DNA of 64,000 nt, from positions 806,001 through 870,000 of the forward strand of contig JAILXW010000002.1 in the NCBI GenBank assembly GCA_045430305.1, in the 5' to 3' direction. The stretch is from Agarilytica sp045430305 (GTDB taxonomy: Bacteria > Pseudomonadota > Gammaproteobacteria > Pseudomonadales > Cellvibrionaceae). A model generated the notes under the pieces. It was given only the letters and a program-made list of their open reading frames with translations, ran no database searches and was not told the origin of the DNA. The position numbers and the translations under genes are program-made. Of this stretch, positions 1-8,677 are shown piece after piece. How positions within the stretch are numbered: the first letter of the stretch is position 1; each line of letters opens with the position of its first letter.

Positions 1-38
1 TGGCTTTCTGAAACTGAATTTTTATACTCGGTCTTGCC

Positions 39-890
39 ATGTCTCACATTGTTGATGTTACTCTCGAAAATGCCCAAAGCCAGCTAATTGAAGAGTCCTT
101 TCAGCGTCCAGTGGTGATCGACTTTTGGGCAAGTTGGTGCGAGCCCTGTAAACAGTTGATGCCCGTACTGGAAAAGCTGGCAGACGAGTACGATGGCCAA
201 TTTTTGCTGGCTAAAGTGGATTCCGATGAGTTGCAAATGGTTGCATCTCAGTTTGGCGTACGCAGCTTGCCTACCGTCATGGTGATGAAAGATGGTCAGC
301 CTGTAGATGGCTTTACCGGTGTTCAGCCAGAGCCGCAGATTCGAGAAATTCTTGATAAGTACCTCCCGAAGCCCTACGAATTGAAGCTTAAGCAGGCGCA
401 AGAACTTGTGTCAAAAGAGCAGTTCGAGACCGCAATGCCTGTGGCAAAAGAGGCCTACGAGCTTTCTGAAAAGCAGGCATCAGCGGCAGTCTTGTACGCT
501 CGAATACAGACAAAAATGCGCCGTTTCTCGGAAGCAGAGGCTTTACTCGCCGAGGTGAAGCTCGCAGACCAAGATGAGATCTTTGAACAAGTAAAAGCCG
601 AGCTGGAACTTGCCCAAGAAGCACAAAAAACACCAGAATTGCAGGCGCTTGAGGCGCAACTAAAAGCGCAGCCAGAAGATAGCGACATCGCTTTCCAGCT
701 TGCTGTGCAATATAGCCAAAATGATTATCACCAAGAGTCGTTGGAAATACTCTTTGGGCTGATATCCAAAGACTTGAATGTTAAAGACGGTGAGGCAAAA
801 AAGGTCTACCTCGATATTCTCGCTGTGCTTGGAAAAGGCGACCCGGTGGCCGCAAAGTATCAGCGTAAGCTATACACCTTGCTCTATTAA
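39..890 (+). CDS. cnoX: Thioredoxin-domain co-chaperone (YbbN/CnoX-like)
   Basis: A 283-residue protein with an N-terminal thioredoxin fold (about residues 5-108) followed by a TPR-type helical region to the C-terminus. The redox motif WCEPCK places cysteines at residues 34 and 37, and the cis-proline motif LPTVMV is visible near residue 86. Length and domain order match the YbbN/CnoX family, which protects oxidised or unfolded clients and hands them to chaperones in the cytoplasm. E. coli CnoX lacks the WCxxC pair; this one keeps it, so it may also act as a reductase. It stands just before serC on the same strand with a gap of about 100 bases. The family call is firm; the co-chaperone role is inferred from the family. 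Confidence 0.88.
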   Translation: MSHIVDVTLENAQSQLIEESFQRPVVIDFWASWCEPCKQLMPVLEKLADEYDGQFLLAKVDSDELQMVASQFGVRSLPTVMVMKDGQPVDGFTGVQPEPQIREILDKYLPKPYELKLKQAQELVSKEQFETAMPVAKEAYELSEKQASAAVLYARIQTKMRRFSEAEALLAEVKLADQDEIFEQVKAELELAQEAQKTPELQALEAQLKAQPEDSDIAFQLAVQYSQNDYHQESLEILFGLISKDLNVKDGEAKKVYLDILAVLGKGDPVAAKYQRKLYTLLY

Positions 891-994
891 CAGCTCAGTT
901 CATTCTGACGACCAGATTTCAATTTTCAAACGCCAACTATTAATTACCAGTTATAAATGGGCCGCTTGGCCCGTGATACAAATTGAGGACACCT

Positions 995-2113
995 ATGACT
1001 AGCTTAGAGAAACCCAACAATCCAAATTTTTCTTCTGGCCCGTGTAGTAAACGCCCTGGGTACAGTGTCGAAAACTTGCAGCTAGATGTACTCGGGCGTT
1101 CTCACCGTTCCTCTCTGGGTAAAGCCGCATTACAGCGAGCATGTGATGACACCGCAGAATTACTTGGCTTGCCTGAAGGCTACAAAGTAGGGGTTGTGCC
1201 TGCCTCTGACACTGGCGCTATGGAAATGGCCATGTGGTCGCTTCTTGGTGAGCGCGGTGTAGATGTATTAGCCTGGGAATCATTCGGCAGTGGCTGGGTG
1301 AGTGATATTCAAAAACAATTAAAACTCGAAGACGTGCGCGCCATGGTTGCCGATTATGGCGAGCTACCAGATTTGAACGCGGTAGATTTTTCCCGCGATG
1401 TGGTTTTCACTTGGAACGGTACCACTTCCGGCGTGAAATTAGCCGATGGCGATTGGATTGCAGATGACCGTGAAGGCCTCACGATTTGTGATGCAACGTC
1501 TGCTGTTTTCGCAATGGACATTCCCTGGGAAAAAATCGACGTAGCAACGTTTAGCTGGCAGAAAGTGTTGGGTGGCGAAGGTGCGCACGGCGTGCTGATT
1601 TTGAGCCCTCGCGCGATAGCCCGTTTAGAATCTTACACGCCACCTTGGCCAATGCCGAAAATTTTCCGTCTTACTAAAGGCGGCAAGTTGATCGACGGAA
1701 TATTTAAAGGTGCCACCATCAATACGCCTTCCATGCTTTGTGTTTCTGACTACTTAGATGCGCTTGATTGGGTCAAATCTATTGGTGGCGTTAAAGGTGC
1801 GATCGAGCGTTCACAAGCCAACCTTGACGTTGTTAAGAATTTTGTTAGCGCCAATGATTGGATCGACTTTCTTCCCAAAGAAGAGGCGACTATTTCCAAT
1901 ACCAGTATTTGCCTTACTTTGAATGCAGAGGCAGATCAGGTGAAAGCAATGGTGAAGTTACTTGATAAAGAAGGTGTGGCATACGACATTGGTGCTTACC
2001 GTGATGCGCCTGCGGGCATTCGTATTTGGGGTGGCGCGACAGTAGAGACCGCAGACCTAGAAAAATTAATGCCTTGGATGGCTTGGGCATATGACCAAGT
2101 TGTAAATTCATAA
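995..2113 (+). CDS. serC: Phosphoserine aminotransferase
   Basis: A 372-residue PLP enzyme converting 3-phosphohydroxypyruvate and glutamate to phosphoserine, the second step of the phosphorylated serine pathway. The PLP lysine lies in SWQK (Lys190), and the start NFSSGPCSKRPGY is typical of the SerC type found in alphaproteobacteria and some archaea rather than the short E. coli type. The ATG at 995 was chosen because GAGGA at 985-989 sits just upstream; an in-frame TTG at 983 would swallow that site. serA follows 46 bases downstream on the same strand, so the two steps are probably co-transcribed. Confidence 0.93.
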   Translation: MTSLEKPNNPNFSSGPCSKRPGYSVENLQLDVLGRSHRSSLGKAALQRACDDTAELLGLPEGYKVGVVPASDTGAMEMAMWSLLGERGVDVLAWESFGSGWVSDIQKQLKLEDVRAMVADYGELPDLNAVDFSRDVVFTWNGTTSGVKLADGDWIADDREGLTICDATSAVFAMDIPWEKIDVATFSWQKVLGGEGAHGVLILSPRAIARLESYTPPWPMPKIFRLTKGGKLIDGIFKGATINTPSMLCVSDYLDALDWVKSIGGVKGAIERSQANLDVVKNFVSANDWIDFLPKEEATISNTSICLTLNAEADQVKAMVKLLDKEGVAYDIGAYRDAPAGIRIWGGATVETADLEKLMPWMAWAYDQVVNS

Positions 2114-2159
2114 AAAATAAAAATCGCCATTGGGCATACACCAAATAATTGGGGGACAC

Positions 2160-3335
2160 ATGTTTCAAGTTCGAACCTACAACAAAATTTCTAATAAGGG
2201 CCTTAGCCGTTTTAACGACAATTACCAAGTGGGCGAAGATGTAGGTGCTCCCGAAGGTATATTGCTTCGCAGCCAAAAACTCCACGACGAGCAACTGCCT
2301 GAGTCTGTAATGGCAGTAGCGCGCGCAGGAGCGGGTACCAATAATATTCCGGTTGACGAGTACAGTAAGAAAGGCATCGTTGTTTTTAATACGCCGGGAG
2401 CCAATGCAAATGCGGTTAAAGAGTTGGTGCTTGCGGGCATGTTGCTAAGCTCGCGCGGCATTATGCCGGGTAAAGCCTTTGTTGATGGTTTGGGTGAAAT
2501 GACCGACTCAGGCGAAATGTCAAAGCTCTTGGAAAAAGAGAAAAAGAACTACGCGGGTTCTGAGCTAATGGGTAAAACCTTAGGCGTTATCGGTTTGGGC
2601 GCGATTGGTTCTATGGTGGCCGACGCCGCCTTAGCCTTAGGCATGAAAGTGCTTGGCCACGACCCCGCGCTGTCTGTAGAAGCCGCGTGGAGACTTTCAA
2701 GCCAGGTGGAGCGCAAAGAAAGCGTTGAAGCGTTGCTAAGCGAAGTGGATTATCTAAGTCTGCATGTTCCAGCAATTCCGGCAACAAAACATATGATCAA
2801 TGCAGAGCGCCTTGCTGTAATGCGGCCCGATGCGGCGATTATGAATTTTGCCCGTGATGCCGTGATTGATCAGCAAGCGGTTGTGCAAGCGCTCGATGCG
2901 GGTAAGCTGCGCCAGTATGTGTGCGACTTTCCTGAGCCTTGCTTAATAGCTCACGAAAAAGTGATCGCGCTTCCACATATTGGTGCGAGCACCGCAGAGG
3001 CAGAAGAAAACTGCGCGATCATGGCCGTGAATCAACTGCGTGATTATTTGGAAAATGGCAACATTTTGAATTCGGTAAACTTTCCTGCCACTTCAATGCC
3101 ACGTGGTGAAAACCATTGCCGCATAACATTTACCAATGAGAACGTGTCTGGCGTACTGGGGCATGTACTATCGATTTTCGCTGAAAATGATGTGAATGTC
3201 GTCGATATGGTAAATAAGAGCCGTAATAATGTGGCCTACAATATTCTCGACTTGATGGAGAAGCCGAGTGACGATGTGATTCAGGCGATTCGCAATGTTG
3301 AGCATGTGATTTCTCTAAGGGCTTTGTGTCGGTAG
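2160..3335 (+). CDS. serA: D-3-phosphoglycerate dehydrogenase
   Basis: A 391-residue enzyme for the first committed step of serine synthesis, oxidising 3-phosphoglycerate with NAD. It has the two-part 2-hydroxyacid dehydrogenase fold: the NAD-binding glycine motif GVIGLGAIGS lies near residue 142, NFARDAV carries the substrate arginine, and the catalytic histidine is in LPHIGAST. The last 70 or so residues form an ACT domain, the usual site of serine feedback inhibition. This is the short SerA type with one ACT domain. ATG 2160 is preferred over the upstream TTG at 2130 because GGGGGA lies directly before it. It pairs with serC immediately upstream. Confidence 0.93.
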   Translation: MFQVRTYNKISNKGLSRFNDNYQVGEDVGAPEGILLRSQKLHDEQLPESVMAVARAGAGTNNIPVDEYSKKGIVVFNTPGANANAVKELVLAGMLLSSRGIMPGKAFVDGLGEMTDSGEMSKLLEKEKKNYAGSELMGKTLGVIGLGAIGSMVADAALALGMKVLGHDPALSVEAAWRLSSQVERKESVEALLSEVDYLSLHVPAIPATKHMINAERLAVMRPDAAIMNFARDAVIDQQAVVQALDAGKLRQYVCDFPEPCLIAHEKVIALPHIGASTAEAEENCAIMAVNQLRDYLENGNILNSVNFPATSMPRGENHCRITFTNENVSGVLGHVLSIFAENDVNVVDMVNKSRNNVAYNILDLMEKPSDDVIQAIRNVEHVISLRALCR

Positions 3336-3523
3336 ATACTTCTGTAGATTGAGTGACGGCGCCTCCGAGCGCTTGAATTGAAGTGTGGGTAGCGTAATTT
3401 CGGACCTTCTGTCGTAAGGATGCGACAGTAGAGCTACAGAGAGGTATTCACGCGTATCCGCAAATACGCTGCCCGCTTGGCAAGGCATAAGCGAGTGTAA
3501 AACGCCCGAATATAAATAAGTCC

Positions 3524-3551
3524 TTGAAAACAAAATAAAAGTTGCGATAAT
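3524..3551 (+). promoter_or_regulatory. Sigma70-type promoter of the SRP RNA gene
   Basis: TTGAAA at 3524-3529 and GATAAT at 3546-3551 are separated by 16 bases. Transcription would start near 3558, about 30 bases before the SRP RNA helix. Close matches and correct spacing just ahead of an abundant RNA gene make this a good call, by eye only. Confidence 0.65.
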
Positions 3552-3560
3552 GCGCAGCCT

Positions 3561-3579
3561 CTGAAGCTTAGCGCTTCAG
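3561..3579 (+). other. Leader hairpin before SRP RNA
   Basis: CTGAAGC (3561-3567) and GCTTCAG (3573-3579) form a perfect 7-bp stem with a 5-base loop. It lies between the predicted transcription start and the mature RNA, so it would be part of a precursor leader removed during processing. It has no T-run and is not a terminator. Confidence 0.5.
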
Positions 3580-3586
3580 CTCTATG

Positions 3587-3694
3587 GTGGCCCAATTGGT
3601 CCCCTCGCGACAATTCGCTGTGAACTCCGCCAGGTCCGGAAGGAAGCAACGGTAGCAGTATAATTGGGTGCCGAGGTGTGGCTAGTTGGGTCAT
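3587..3694 (+). ncRNA. ffs: Bacterial small SRP RNA (4.5S RNA)
   Basis: The invariant apical domain GGTCCGGAAGGAAGCA lies at 3633-3648, the site bound by the Ffh M domain. The ends close into one long helix: GGCCCAA at 3589-3595 pairs with TTGGGTC at 3686-3692. The length of about 105 nt fits the small gammaproteobacterial SRP RNA. It targets membrane proteins co-translationally together with Ffh and FtsY. The exact processed ends are estimated from the helix. dnaX follows about 80 bases downstream. Confidence 0.96.
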
Positions 3695-3773
3695 CTCCAT
3701 TATAGAAATCCTCCTTATCCTACGCCCTCACATACGGTATCATTCGCCGCTTATTCATAGAGTTTAAAACGAC

Positions 3774-5678
3774 ATGAGCTACCAGGTCTTGGCGCGTAAA
3801 TGGCGCCCACGAATATTCCGCGAGATGGTGGGGCAAGAGCACGTGCTCAAAGCGCTCATCAACGCATTGGATCATGACCGTCTACACCATGCCTACCTTT
3901 TTACGGGTACCCGAGGCGTCGGTAAAACCACCATCGCCCGTATTCTCGCCAAATGCCTCAACTGCGAAACCGGTGTTAGTTCAGAACCCTGTGGTGAATG
4001 TTCATCCTGTGTCGAAATTGCTGAAGGTCGCTTCGTTGATTTAATCGAAGTAGATGCTGCGTCACGCACAAAAGTAGAAGACACGCGAGAGCTGCTTGAT
4101 AACGTTCAATACGCACCTACTCGTGGTCGCTATAAGATCTACCTGATCGATGAAGTACACATGCTCTCTAACCACAGCTTCAATGCGTTATTGAAGACCT
4201 TGGAAGAGCCGCCCGAACACGTAAAGTTTTTGCTCGCGACGACCGACCCACAAAAATTGCCAGTAACAATTCTGTCGCGCTGTTTGCAATTTAATTTAAA
4301 GAATCTAAGCCCTGAACGCATCGTATCGCATCTTGATCACGTGCTTTGCGCAGAAGTCATTCCCTTTGAGCAGCAAGCATTATGGCTGTTGGCTCGTTCT
4401 GCTGACGGTAGTATGCGCGATGCTTTAAGTCTTACAGATCAGGCGATTGCTTTCGGTAGTGGAAAAGTTTTAGAAGAAGAAACGGCTTCCATGCTTGGCA
4501 CTATCGACCATGTGCTAATCGAAGAAATCATGTCTGCCTTAGTTGTTGGTGACGGCCCCGGAATATTAGCCGCAATCGCGAAATTTTCTGAACATGCGCC
4601 AGACTACGACGCAGCGCTCGCAGACTTACTCACGCTATTGCACCGCATAGCAATCGCACAAGCATTGCCCGAGGCGCTCGATAACAGCTATGGCGACCGC
4701 GAACAAATTCTAAAATTTGCTCACGCCTTAACACCAGAAAACACGCAACTGTTTTATCAAACAGCATTGGTTGGGCGGCGCGACCTACCTCTGGCTTCTG
4801 ATATGCGTAGTGGCTTGGAAATGACGTTGTTGCGTATGCTGGCTTTTAAACCGCAAGGTTTAGTAGATGTGCCCAAACAAACATTGTCGAACCAGCAAAC
4901 TACCGCTTCGGAAGCACCGTCAGTACAAGAAACATCAGAATCGCTCACAGAGGTGATAGAAACCGAAAAAAAGCCATTAGCTGAGGGGCGCCCCCCTCAA
5001 GAAGCCCCTTTGGTTGAATCGCAAAAGATTCCACCTGCACAGGTGAATACCAATGAGATACCGGTTGGTGAGCCGCGACATACTGAACAGCACAGAGTAC
5101 CCGTTGAAACAGTTGAGAATAATATCAGGGCAGTAAAACCGGCTTTGAATACAGTTGGTGAAAACGCCCCGGTAGATGTTAAAAACTCCGAAAATAAGAT
5201 TTCCACCGAAGATAGCGATCCAGAAAACCTAAAAAAAGAAGCACCTTTAAGCGCCCAAAAAATTGCACTCGACTCATTTGAGCCAAAAGATTGGATATCG
5301 CTATACAAGCAAATGAACGTGCGTGGAATCGTGCAAAGTACCGCGGCAAATACCGTGCTGGTTGGCCGCGAAGAAAATCACCTTCAGTTTATATTGGATC
5401 AAGATAAAACCAGTTTGTTTGACCCGTCGCATAACCAGCGCCTGGCCGATTTACTAAGTGATTATTTTCAGCATCCGGTAAAAGTCGATATTCAATTGGC
5501 GGTGTTGCCAAGCGAGCTAGAAACGCCGGCGCAGTTTGAAGCGCGTAAGCGGTATGAGGCACACCAAGAGGCTTTGCAAAAGTTAAAGCAAGACCCAGTC
5601 GTACAAACTTTGGAACGCGAGTTTTCAGCTGTGCTGCAAGAAGACTCGGTGAAATACAATCAAGATCAAACTAATTAA
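3774..5678 (+). CDS. dnaX: DNA polymerase III subunits gamma and tau
   Basis: A 634-residue tau subunit of the clamp-loader ATPase. Visible are the Walker A motif GTRGVGKT (45-52), the zinc-binding cysteines 64, 73, 76 and 79, the Walker B motif YLIDEVHML near 125 and the arginine-finger region LSRCLQF near 170. Residues 1-360 form the ATPase and collar; a low-complexity Pro/Glu-rich linker follows, and the C-terminal 120 residues correspond to the tau polymerase-binding part. An A AAA AAG slippery site at 4967-4973 would yield a shorter gamma of about 403 residues by -1 frameshift (see separate feature). The gene is first in a row with ybaB, recR and rnd. Confidence 0.96.
   Translation: MSYQVLARKWRPRIFREMVGQEHVLKALINALDHDRLHHAYLFTGTRGVGKTTIARILAKCLNCETGVSSEPCGECSSCVEIAEGRFVDLIEVDAASRTKVEDTRELLDNVQYAPTRGRYKIYLIDEVHMLSNHSFNALLKTLEEPPEHVKFLLATTDPQKLPVTILSRCLQFNLKNLSPERIVSHLDHVLCAEVIPFEQQALWLLARSADGSMRDALSLTDQAIAFGSGKVLEEETASMLGTIDHVLIEEIMSALVVGDGPGILAAIAKFSEHAPDYDAALADLLTLLHRIAIAQALPEALDNSYGDREQILKFAHALTPENTQLFYQTALVGRRDLPLASDMRSGLEMTLLRMLAFKPQGLVDVPKQTLSNQQTTASEAPSVQETSESLTEVIETEKKPLAEGRPPQEAPLVESQKIPPAQVNTNEIPVGEPRHTEQHRVPVETVENNIRAVKPALNTVGENAPVDVKNSENKISTEDSDPENLKKEAPLSAQKIALDSFEPKDWISLYKQMNVRGIVQSTAANTVLVGREENHLQFILDQDKTSLFDPSHNQRLADLLSDYFQHPVKVDIQLAVLPSELETPAQFEARKRYEAHQEALQKLKQDPVVQTLEREFSAVLQEDSVKYNQDQTN
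4949..4999 (+). promoter_or_regulatory. Programmed -1 ribosomal frameshift signal in dnaX
   Basis: Three parts are present in the right order. A Shine-Dalgarno-like AGAGGTGA lies at 4949-4956. Ten bases later comes the heptamer A AAA AAG at 4967-4973, in the correct reading frame (zero-frame codons GAA AAA AAG). Eight bases further a perfect stem-loop begins, TGAGGGG (4982-4988) with CCCCTCA (4993-4999). After slippage the -1 frame reads GCC ATT AGC TGA, stopping at 4982-4984. This is the same design as in E. coli dnaX and would make gamma of about 403 residues beside tau. Confidence 0.88.
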
Positions 5679-5705
5679 GGCCAACCGAATTGGCAGGAGC
5701 GCACC

Positions 5706-6029
5706 ATGTTTAACAACATCGGCGACATCATGAAGCAAGCGCAGGAAATGCAAGAAAAAATGCAGGGCATGCAAGAAGAAATTGCAAATAAAGAAGTGGC
5801 CGGCGAGGCGGGCGCCGGTCTAGTTAAAGTCACTATGACAGGCCGACACGATGTAAAGTCAGTCAACATCGATCAAAGCCTAATGTCTGAAGACAAAGAA
5901 ATGTTAGAAGACTTATTGGCTGCCGCAGTAAACGATGCGGTGCGCCGGGTGGAAGAAGCGAATAAAGAAATGATGTCGCAAATGACGGGCGGTATTCCAA
6001 TGCCCCCTGGTTTCAAAATGCCGTTCTAG
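5706..6029 (+). CDS. ybaB: Nucleoid-associated protein YbaB/EbfC
   Basis: A 107-residue small dimeric DNA-binding protein of the YbaB/EbfC family. The start, with GDIMKQAQEMQEKMQ, and the C-terminal GGIPMPPGFKMPF are hallmarks of the family. It forms a tweezer-like dimer that bridges or coats DNA in the nucleoid. The gene sits 27 bases after dnaX and 33 bases before recR, the standard dnaX-ybaB-recR order of gammaproteobacteria, and is very likely in the same transcript. Length is normal and nothing is odd. Confidence 0.95.
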   Translation: MFNNIGDIMKQAQEMQEKMQGMQEEIANKEVAGEAGAGLVKVTMTGRHDVKSVNIDQSLMSEDKEMLEDLLAAAVNDAVRRVEEANKEMMSQMTGGIPMPPGFKMPF

Positions 6030-6062
6030 TTTATTCAGCTATCTACATAAGCGAGCAAGTAT

Positions 6063-6656
6063 TTGTTTTCACCTCTGATTGATCAATTAATTTCCGGTTT
6101 GCGAAAATTGCCAGGCGTAGGCCCAAAGTCGGCACAACGTATGGCTTTCTATTTGCTTGAGCACGATCGGCCCGCTGCGGCAAAACTCGCGCATGCACTG
6201 TTAGAAGCCGTAAAAGCCGTTCAGCAGTGTGAGTCGTGCCGAACGCTGACCGAAGAGAAAGTCTGCGCAATCTGTGCAAACGCAAAACGAGATCAAACGA
6301 CTTTGTGCGTGGTCGAATCGCCCGCAGATGTTATTGCCTTAGAGCAGTCGAGTACATTTTCTGGCGTTTATTTTGTACTTCATGGCAAGCTTTCCCCGAT
6401 CGATGGCATCGGGCCAAAAGAAATCGGTGTCGATGTGCTCGAAGCTCGCCTGGCAAAAGGCGACGTGAAAGAATTAATTGTTGCCACTAACCCAACTATG
6501 GAAGGCGAAGCAACATCGCATTACATTAGCGAGCGAGCGAAAAAACATTCGGTCAAAGTTTCGCGTATAGCCCACGGCGTTCCCATTGGTGGGGAATTAG
6601 AATACATTGATGGCGGCACGCTCGCCCATGCGCTAAAAAGTCGGCGCGAGATTTAG
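6063..6656 (+). CDS. recR: Recombination protein RecR
   Basis: A 197-residue RecFOR pathway protein that helps load RecA on gapped DNA. The N-terminal helix-hairpin-helix (LRKLPGVGPKSAQRMAF), the four-cysteine zinc finger (CESC and CAIC, near residues 57-72) and a Toprim domain with the ending GGELEYIDGGTLAHAL are all visible. The start is a TTG at 6063: it gives the expected N-terminus and no ATG or GTG fits better. The ribosome site before it is weak, so translation may be coupled to ybaB. One base separates its stop codon from the rnd start. Confidence 0.95.
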   Translation: MFSPLIDQLISGLRKLPGVGPKSAQRMAFYLLEHDRPAAAKLAHALLEAVKAVQQCESCRTLTEEKVCAICANAKRDQTTLCVVESPADVIALEQSSTFSGVYFVLHGKLSPIDGIGPKEIGVDVLEARLAKGDVKELIVATNPTMEGEATSHYISERAKKHSVKVSRIAHGVPIGGELEYIDGGTLAHALKSRREI

Positions 6657-6657
6657 T

Positions 6658-7860
6658 ATGACAGAATCACTCCTAAAGCAAGAAATTGTCTGGATCGATC
6701 AGGACGAAGCCCTCGAGCAAGCAGCAGAGCAGTGGCAAAACAAAAGTTTGTTGGCTGTTGATACTGAGTTTATGCGTTCGCGTACTTACTACCCCATCGC
6801 AGGGCTGATTCAAATCAATGATGGCGAAAAAAACTATTTAATTGATCCGGTCGCGATCACCGATTTTTATCCACTTGCCGAAGTGTTAGATAACGCTAAT
6901 ATTCTCAAAATTCTTCATTCATGCTCAGAAGATTTGGAAGTGTTTCAGCATGCTCTTTCATGTATGCCAAAAGGCTTGTTCGATACACAAGTCGCTGGCG
7001 CCATAGCGGGTCACGGTTTTTCGGTTGGCTTTGGAAACTTGGTGAACACGGTGCTGGGGGTAGAACTGCCCAAAGGGGAAACCCGATCCGATTGGTTACA
7101 GCGGCCCTTAAGTCAATCGCAAATCACCTATGCCGCGCTTGATGTCGAATACTTGTTTACACTTGCGACCAAGCTAATAGAACAGTTAAAACAACAAGGG
7201 CGATTAGACTGGGCGATGGAAGACAGCGCGGCCTTGGTCAATAACTTCTTTGTAAATCAAAACCCTGATCGTTCCTATCTACGGTTTAAATCGGCCTGGA
7301 AACTGTCACAAGAACAACTCTATGTGTTAAAGCACTTGAGCCGTTGGCGGGAAGATGAGGCTCAGCACAATGATGTGCCGCGCAATCGAATTATCAAAGA
7401 TGCCGCTTTGTTTGGTGTTGCTCAAAAGTTTCCAACAGGTTTTCATCAGTTAAGGAAGTTTGAAGGTTTGACCGAACGCATGATTCGAAATTATGGCGAC
7501 AAATTTCTAAGTGTAGTGAACGACGCACAGGAAACTGCACCAGAAGACTTGCCACCGCTGCAATCTAAACCGCCTCGTGGCGATGAGCGGGACCTCATGG
7601 AATCACTGCGTGAGATGGTGATAAAAATAGCAGAAGGCCTTTCTGTGCCTCAAGAAGTATTAATGCGGAAAAAAGATTACGAAGCGATTGTGATTAGCTT
7701 AAGAAGTGGCGAGATTATACTGCCTAAAAGTCTTGAGGGCTGGCGCAACAAAATAGTCGGCGAACCTTTAACTGATTTTCTCAAGGCGCATCTCGCTGAA
7801 GCGGCTAACGCTGAACAGGGCGGGGCGTCAGAGGGCGAATCTGGTAGTGATGCAGGTTAG
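6658..7860 (+). CDS. rnd: Ribonuclease D
   Basis: A 400-residue 3'-5' exoribonuclease that trims tRNA and other stable RNA ends. The DEDD catalytic motifs are visible: LAVDTEF (Asp35, Glu37), HSCSEDLEVF near residue 88 and YAALDVEYL near residue 161, where Tyr and Asp complete the DEDDy set. An HRDC domain follows at about 215-295. The C-terminal tail is Ala/Glu/Gly-rich. It begins one base after the recR stop and overlaps the next gene by 11 bases, so translation is coupled across the block. Confidence 0.94.
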   Translation: MTESLLKQEIVWIDQDEALEQAAEQWQNKSLLAVDTEFMRSRTYYPIAGLIQINDGEKNYLIDPVAITDFYPLAEVLDNANILKILHSCSEDLEVFQHALSCMPKGLFDTQVAGAIAGHGFSVGFGNLVNTVLGVELPKGETRSDWLQRPLSQSQITYAALDVEYLFTLATKLIEQLKQQGRLDWAMEDSAALVNNFFVNQNPDRSYLRFKSAWKLSQEQLYVLKHLSRWREDEAQHNDVPRNRIIKDAALFGVAQKFPTGFHQLRKFEGLTERMIRNYGDKFLSVVNDAQETAPEDLPPLQSKPPRGDERDLMESLREMVIKIAEGLSVPQEVLMRKKDYEAIVISLRSGEIILPKSLEGWRNKIVGEPLTDFLKAHLAEAANAEQGGASEGESGSDAG

Positions 7861-8371
7861 TCACGAGCAGCATAGAGCGGAAAATAATAAGCGCACATAT
7901 CCGCTACGAATGCTTTTGCTCGATATCAAATTGCCAGAAAATGTCGGCAGCATGTTTCGTATTGCTGATGCACTCGGGGTAGAACACTTATATCTCGCTG
8001 GGGAAACCTTAGCGCCACCGAATAAAAAAGTGAAAAAAGTAGCGCGCTCTTGCGATCAGTATGTGTCTTTTAGCAAAGAACTTGATGCCGACGCGTGTGT
8101 TGAACGTTTAAAAGGGGAAGGCTGGAAAATTATAAGCATCGAACATTGCACCAATAGCGTCGCCTTAAATGACGTAAGCCTAGACGGGGGCGCGCCAATC
8201 TGTTTGGTGCTGGGTTCTGAAACGCAAGGTGTCGATGAAAGTGTGCTGTTGAATAGTGATGCGATTGTGCACATTCCCATGCTGGGGGAAAACGCCTCCA
8301 TGAATGTGGCCAACGCGGCAGCCATTTGTACCTATGTGCTTTCACAACAGTTTGAAAATGAAATGAATTGA
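7850..8371 (+). CDS. SpoU/TrmH-family RNA 2'-O-methyltransferase
   Basis: A 173-residue SPOUT-class methyltransferase. All three SpoU motifs are present: motif 1 around LPENVGSMFRIADALG (with the catalytic Asn and Arg), motif 2 LVLGSETQGV and motif 3 IPMLGENASMNVANAAAI that makes the AdoMet-binding trefoil knot. It is short, without the N-terminal substrate domain of TrmH or RlmB. The likely substrate is a tRNA or rRNA ribose, not identifiable from sequence. ATG 7850 follows a GTG at 7847; either start is possible. It overlaps rnd by 11 bases. Confidence 0.85.
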   Translation: MQVSHEQHRAENNKRTYPLRMLLLDIKLPENVGSMFRIADALGVEHLYLAGETLAPPNKKVKKVARSCDQYVSFSKELDADACVERLKGEGWKIISIEHCTNSVALNDVSLDGGAPICLVLGSETQGVDESVLLNSDAIVHIPMLGENASMNVANAAAICTYVLSQQFENEMN

Positions 8372-8385
8372 GATGTAAAAATAAA

Positions 8386-8676
8386 ATGAAAAAATTAGTC
8401 GATATATATCGTTGTATGAATAAAGAGGGTGCCTATATTTACGTAGAAAAAGGCTTTGATCTCAAAGAGTTGCCTGCAGCCTTATGTGAACAGGCCGGGA
8501 AGTTGGAGTTTTCAATGACTTTGGTGATGACGCCAGATAAAAAGCTCGCGCAAACCACTGCGAAAAAAGTGCTAGCCGCCCTAGAAGAACAGAACTTTTA
8601 TTTGCAGATGCCTCCGATATCAGAAGACTACATGCAACAAATACCCAACGATAAGCTGCCCCAAAAGCCCATTTAA
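8386..8676 (+). CDS. ycgL: YcgL domain protein
   Basis: A 96-residue small protein of the YcgL family of unknown function. The family signature is clear: IYRCMNKEGAYIYVEK near the start and an ALEEQNFYLQMPPISED stretch near the end. The ATG at 8386 gives the expected family start; the in-frame TTG at 8368 is not needed. In gammaproteobacteria ycgL usually stands beside rnd and ycgN, as it does here, which hints at an RNA-related or stress role, but no function is shown by the sequence. It is separated from ycgN by one base. Confidence 0.9.
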   Translation: MKKLVDIYRCMNKEGAYIYVEKGFDLKELPAALCEQAGKLEFSMTLVMTPDKKLAQTTAKKVLAALEEQNFYLQMPPISEDYMQQIPNDKLPQKPI

Positions 8677-8677
8677 A

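Noticed and set aside
3409..3428. Hairpin CTGTCG/CGACAG as serA terminator
   Set aside because: The 6-bp stem has an 8-base loop and no T-run; termination there is not supported.
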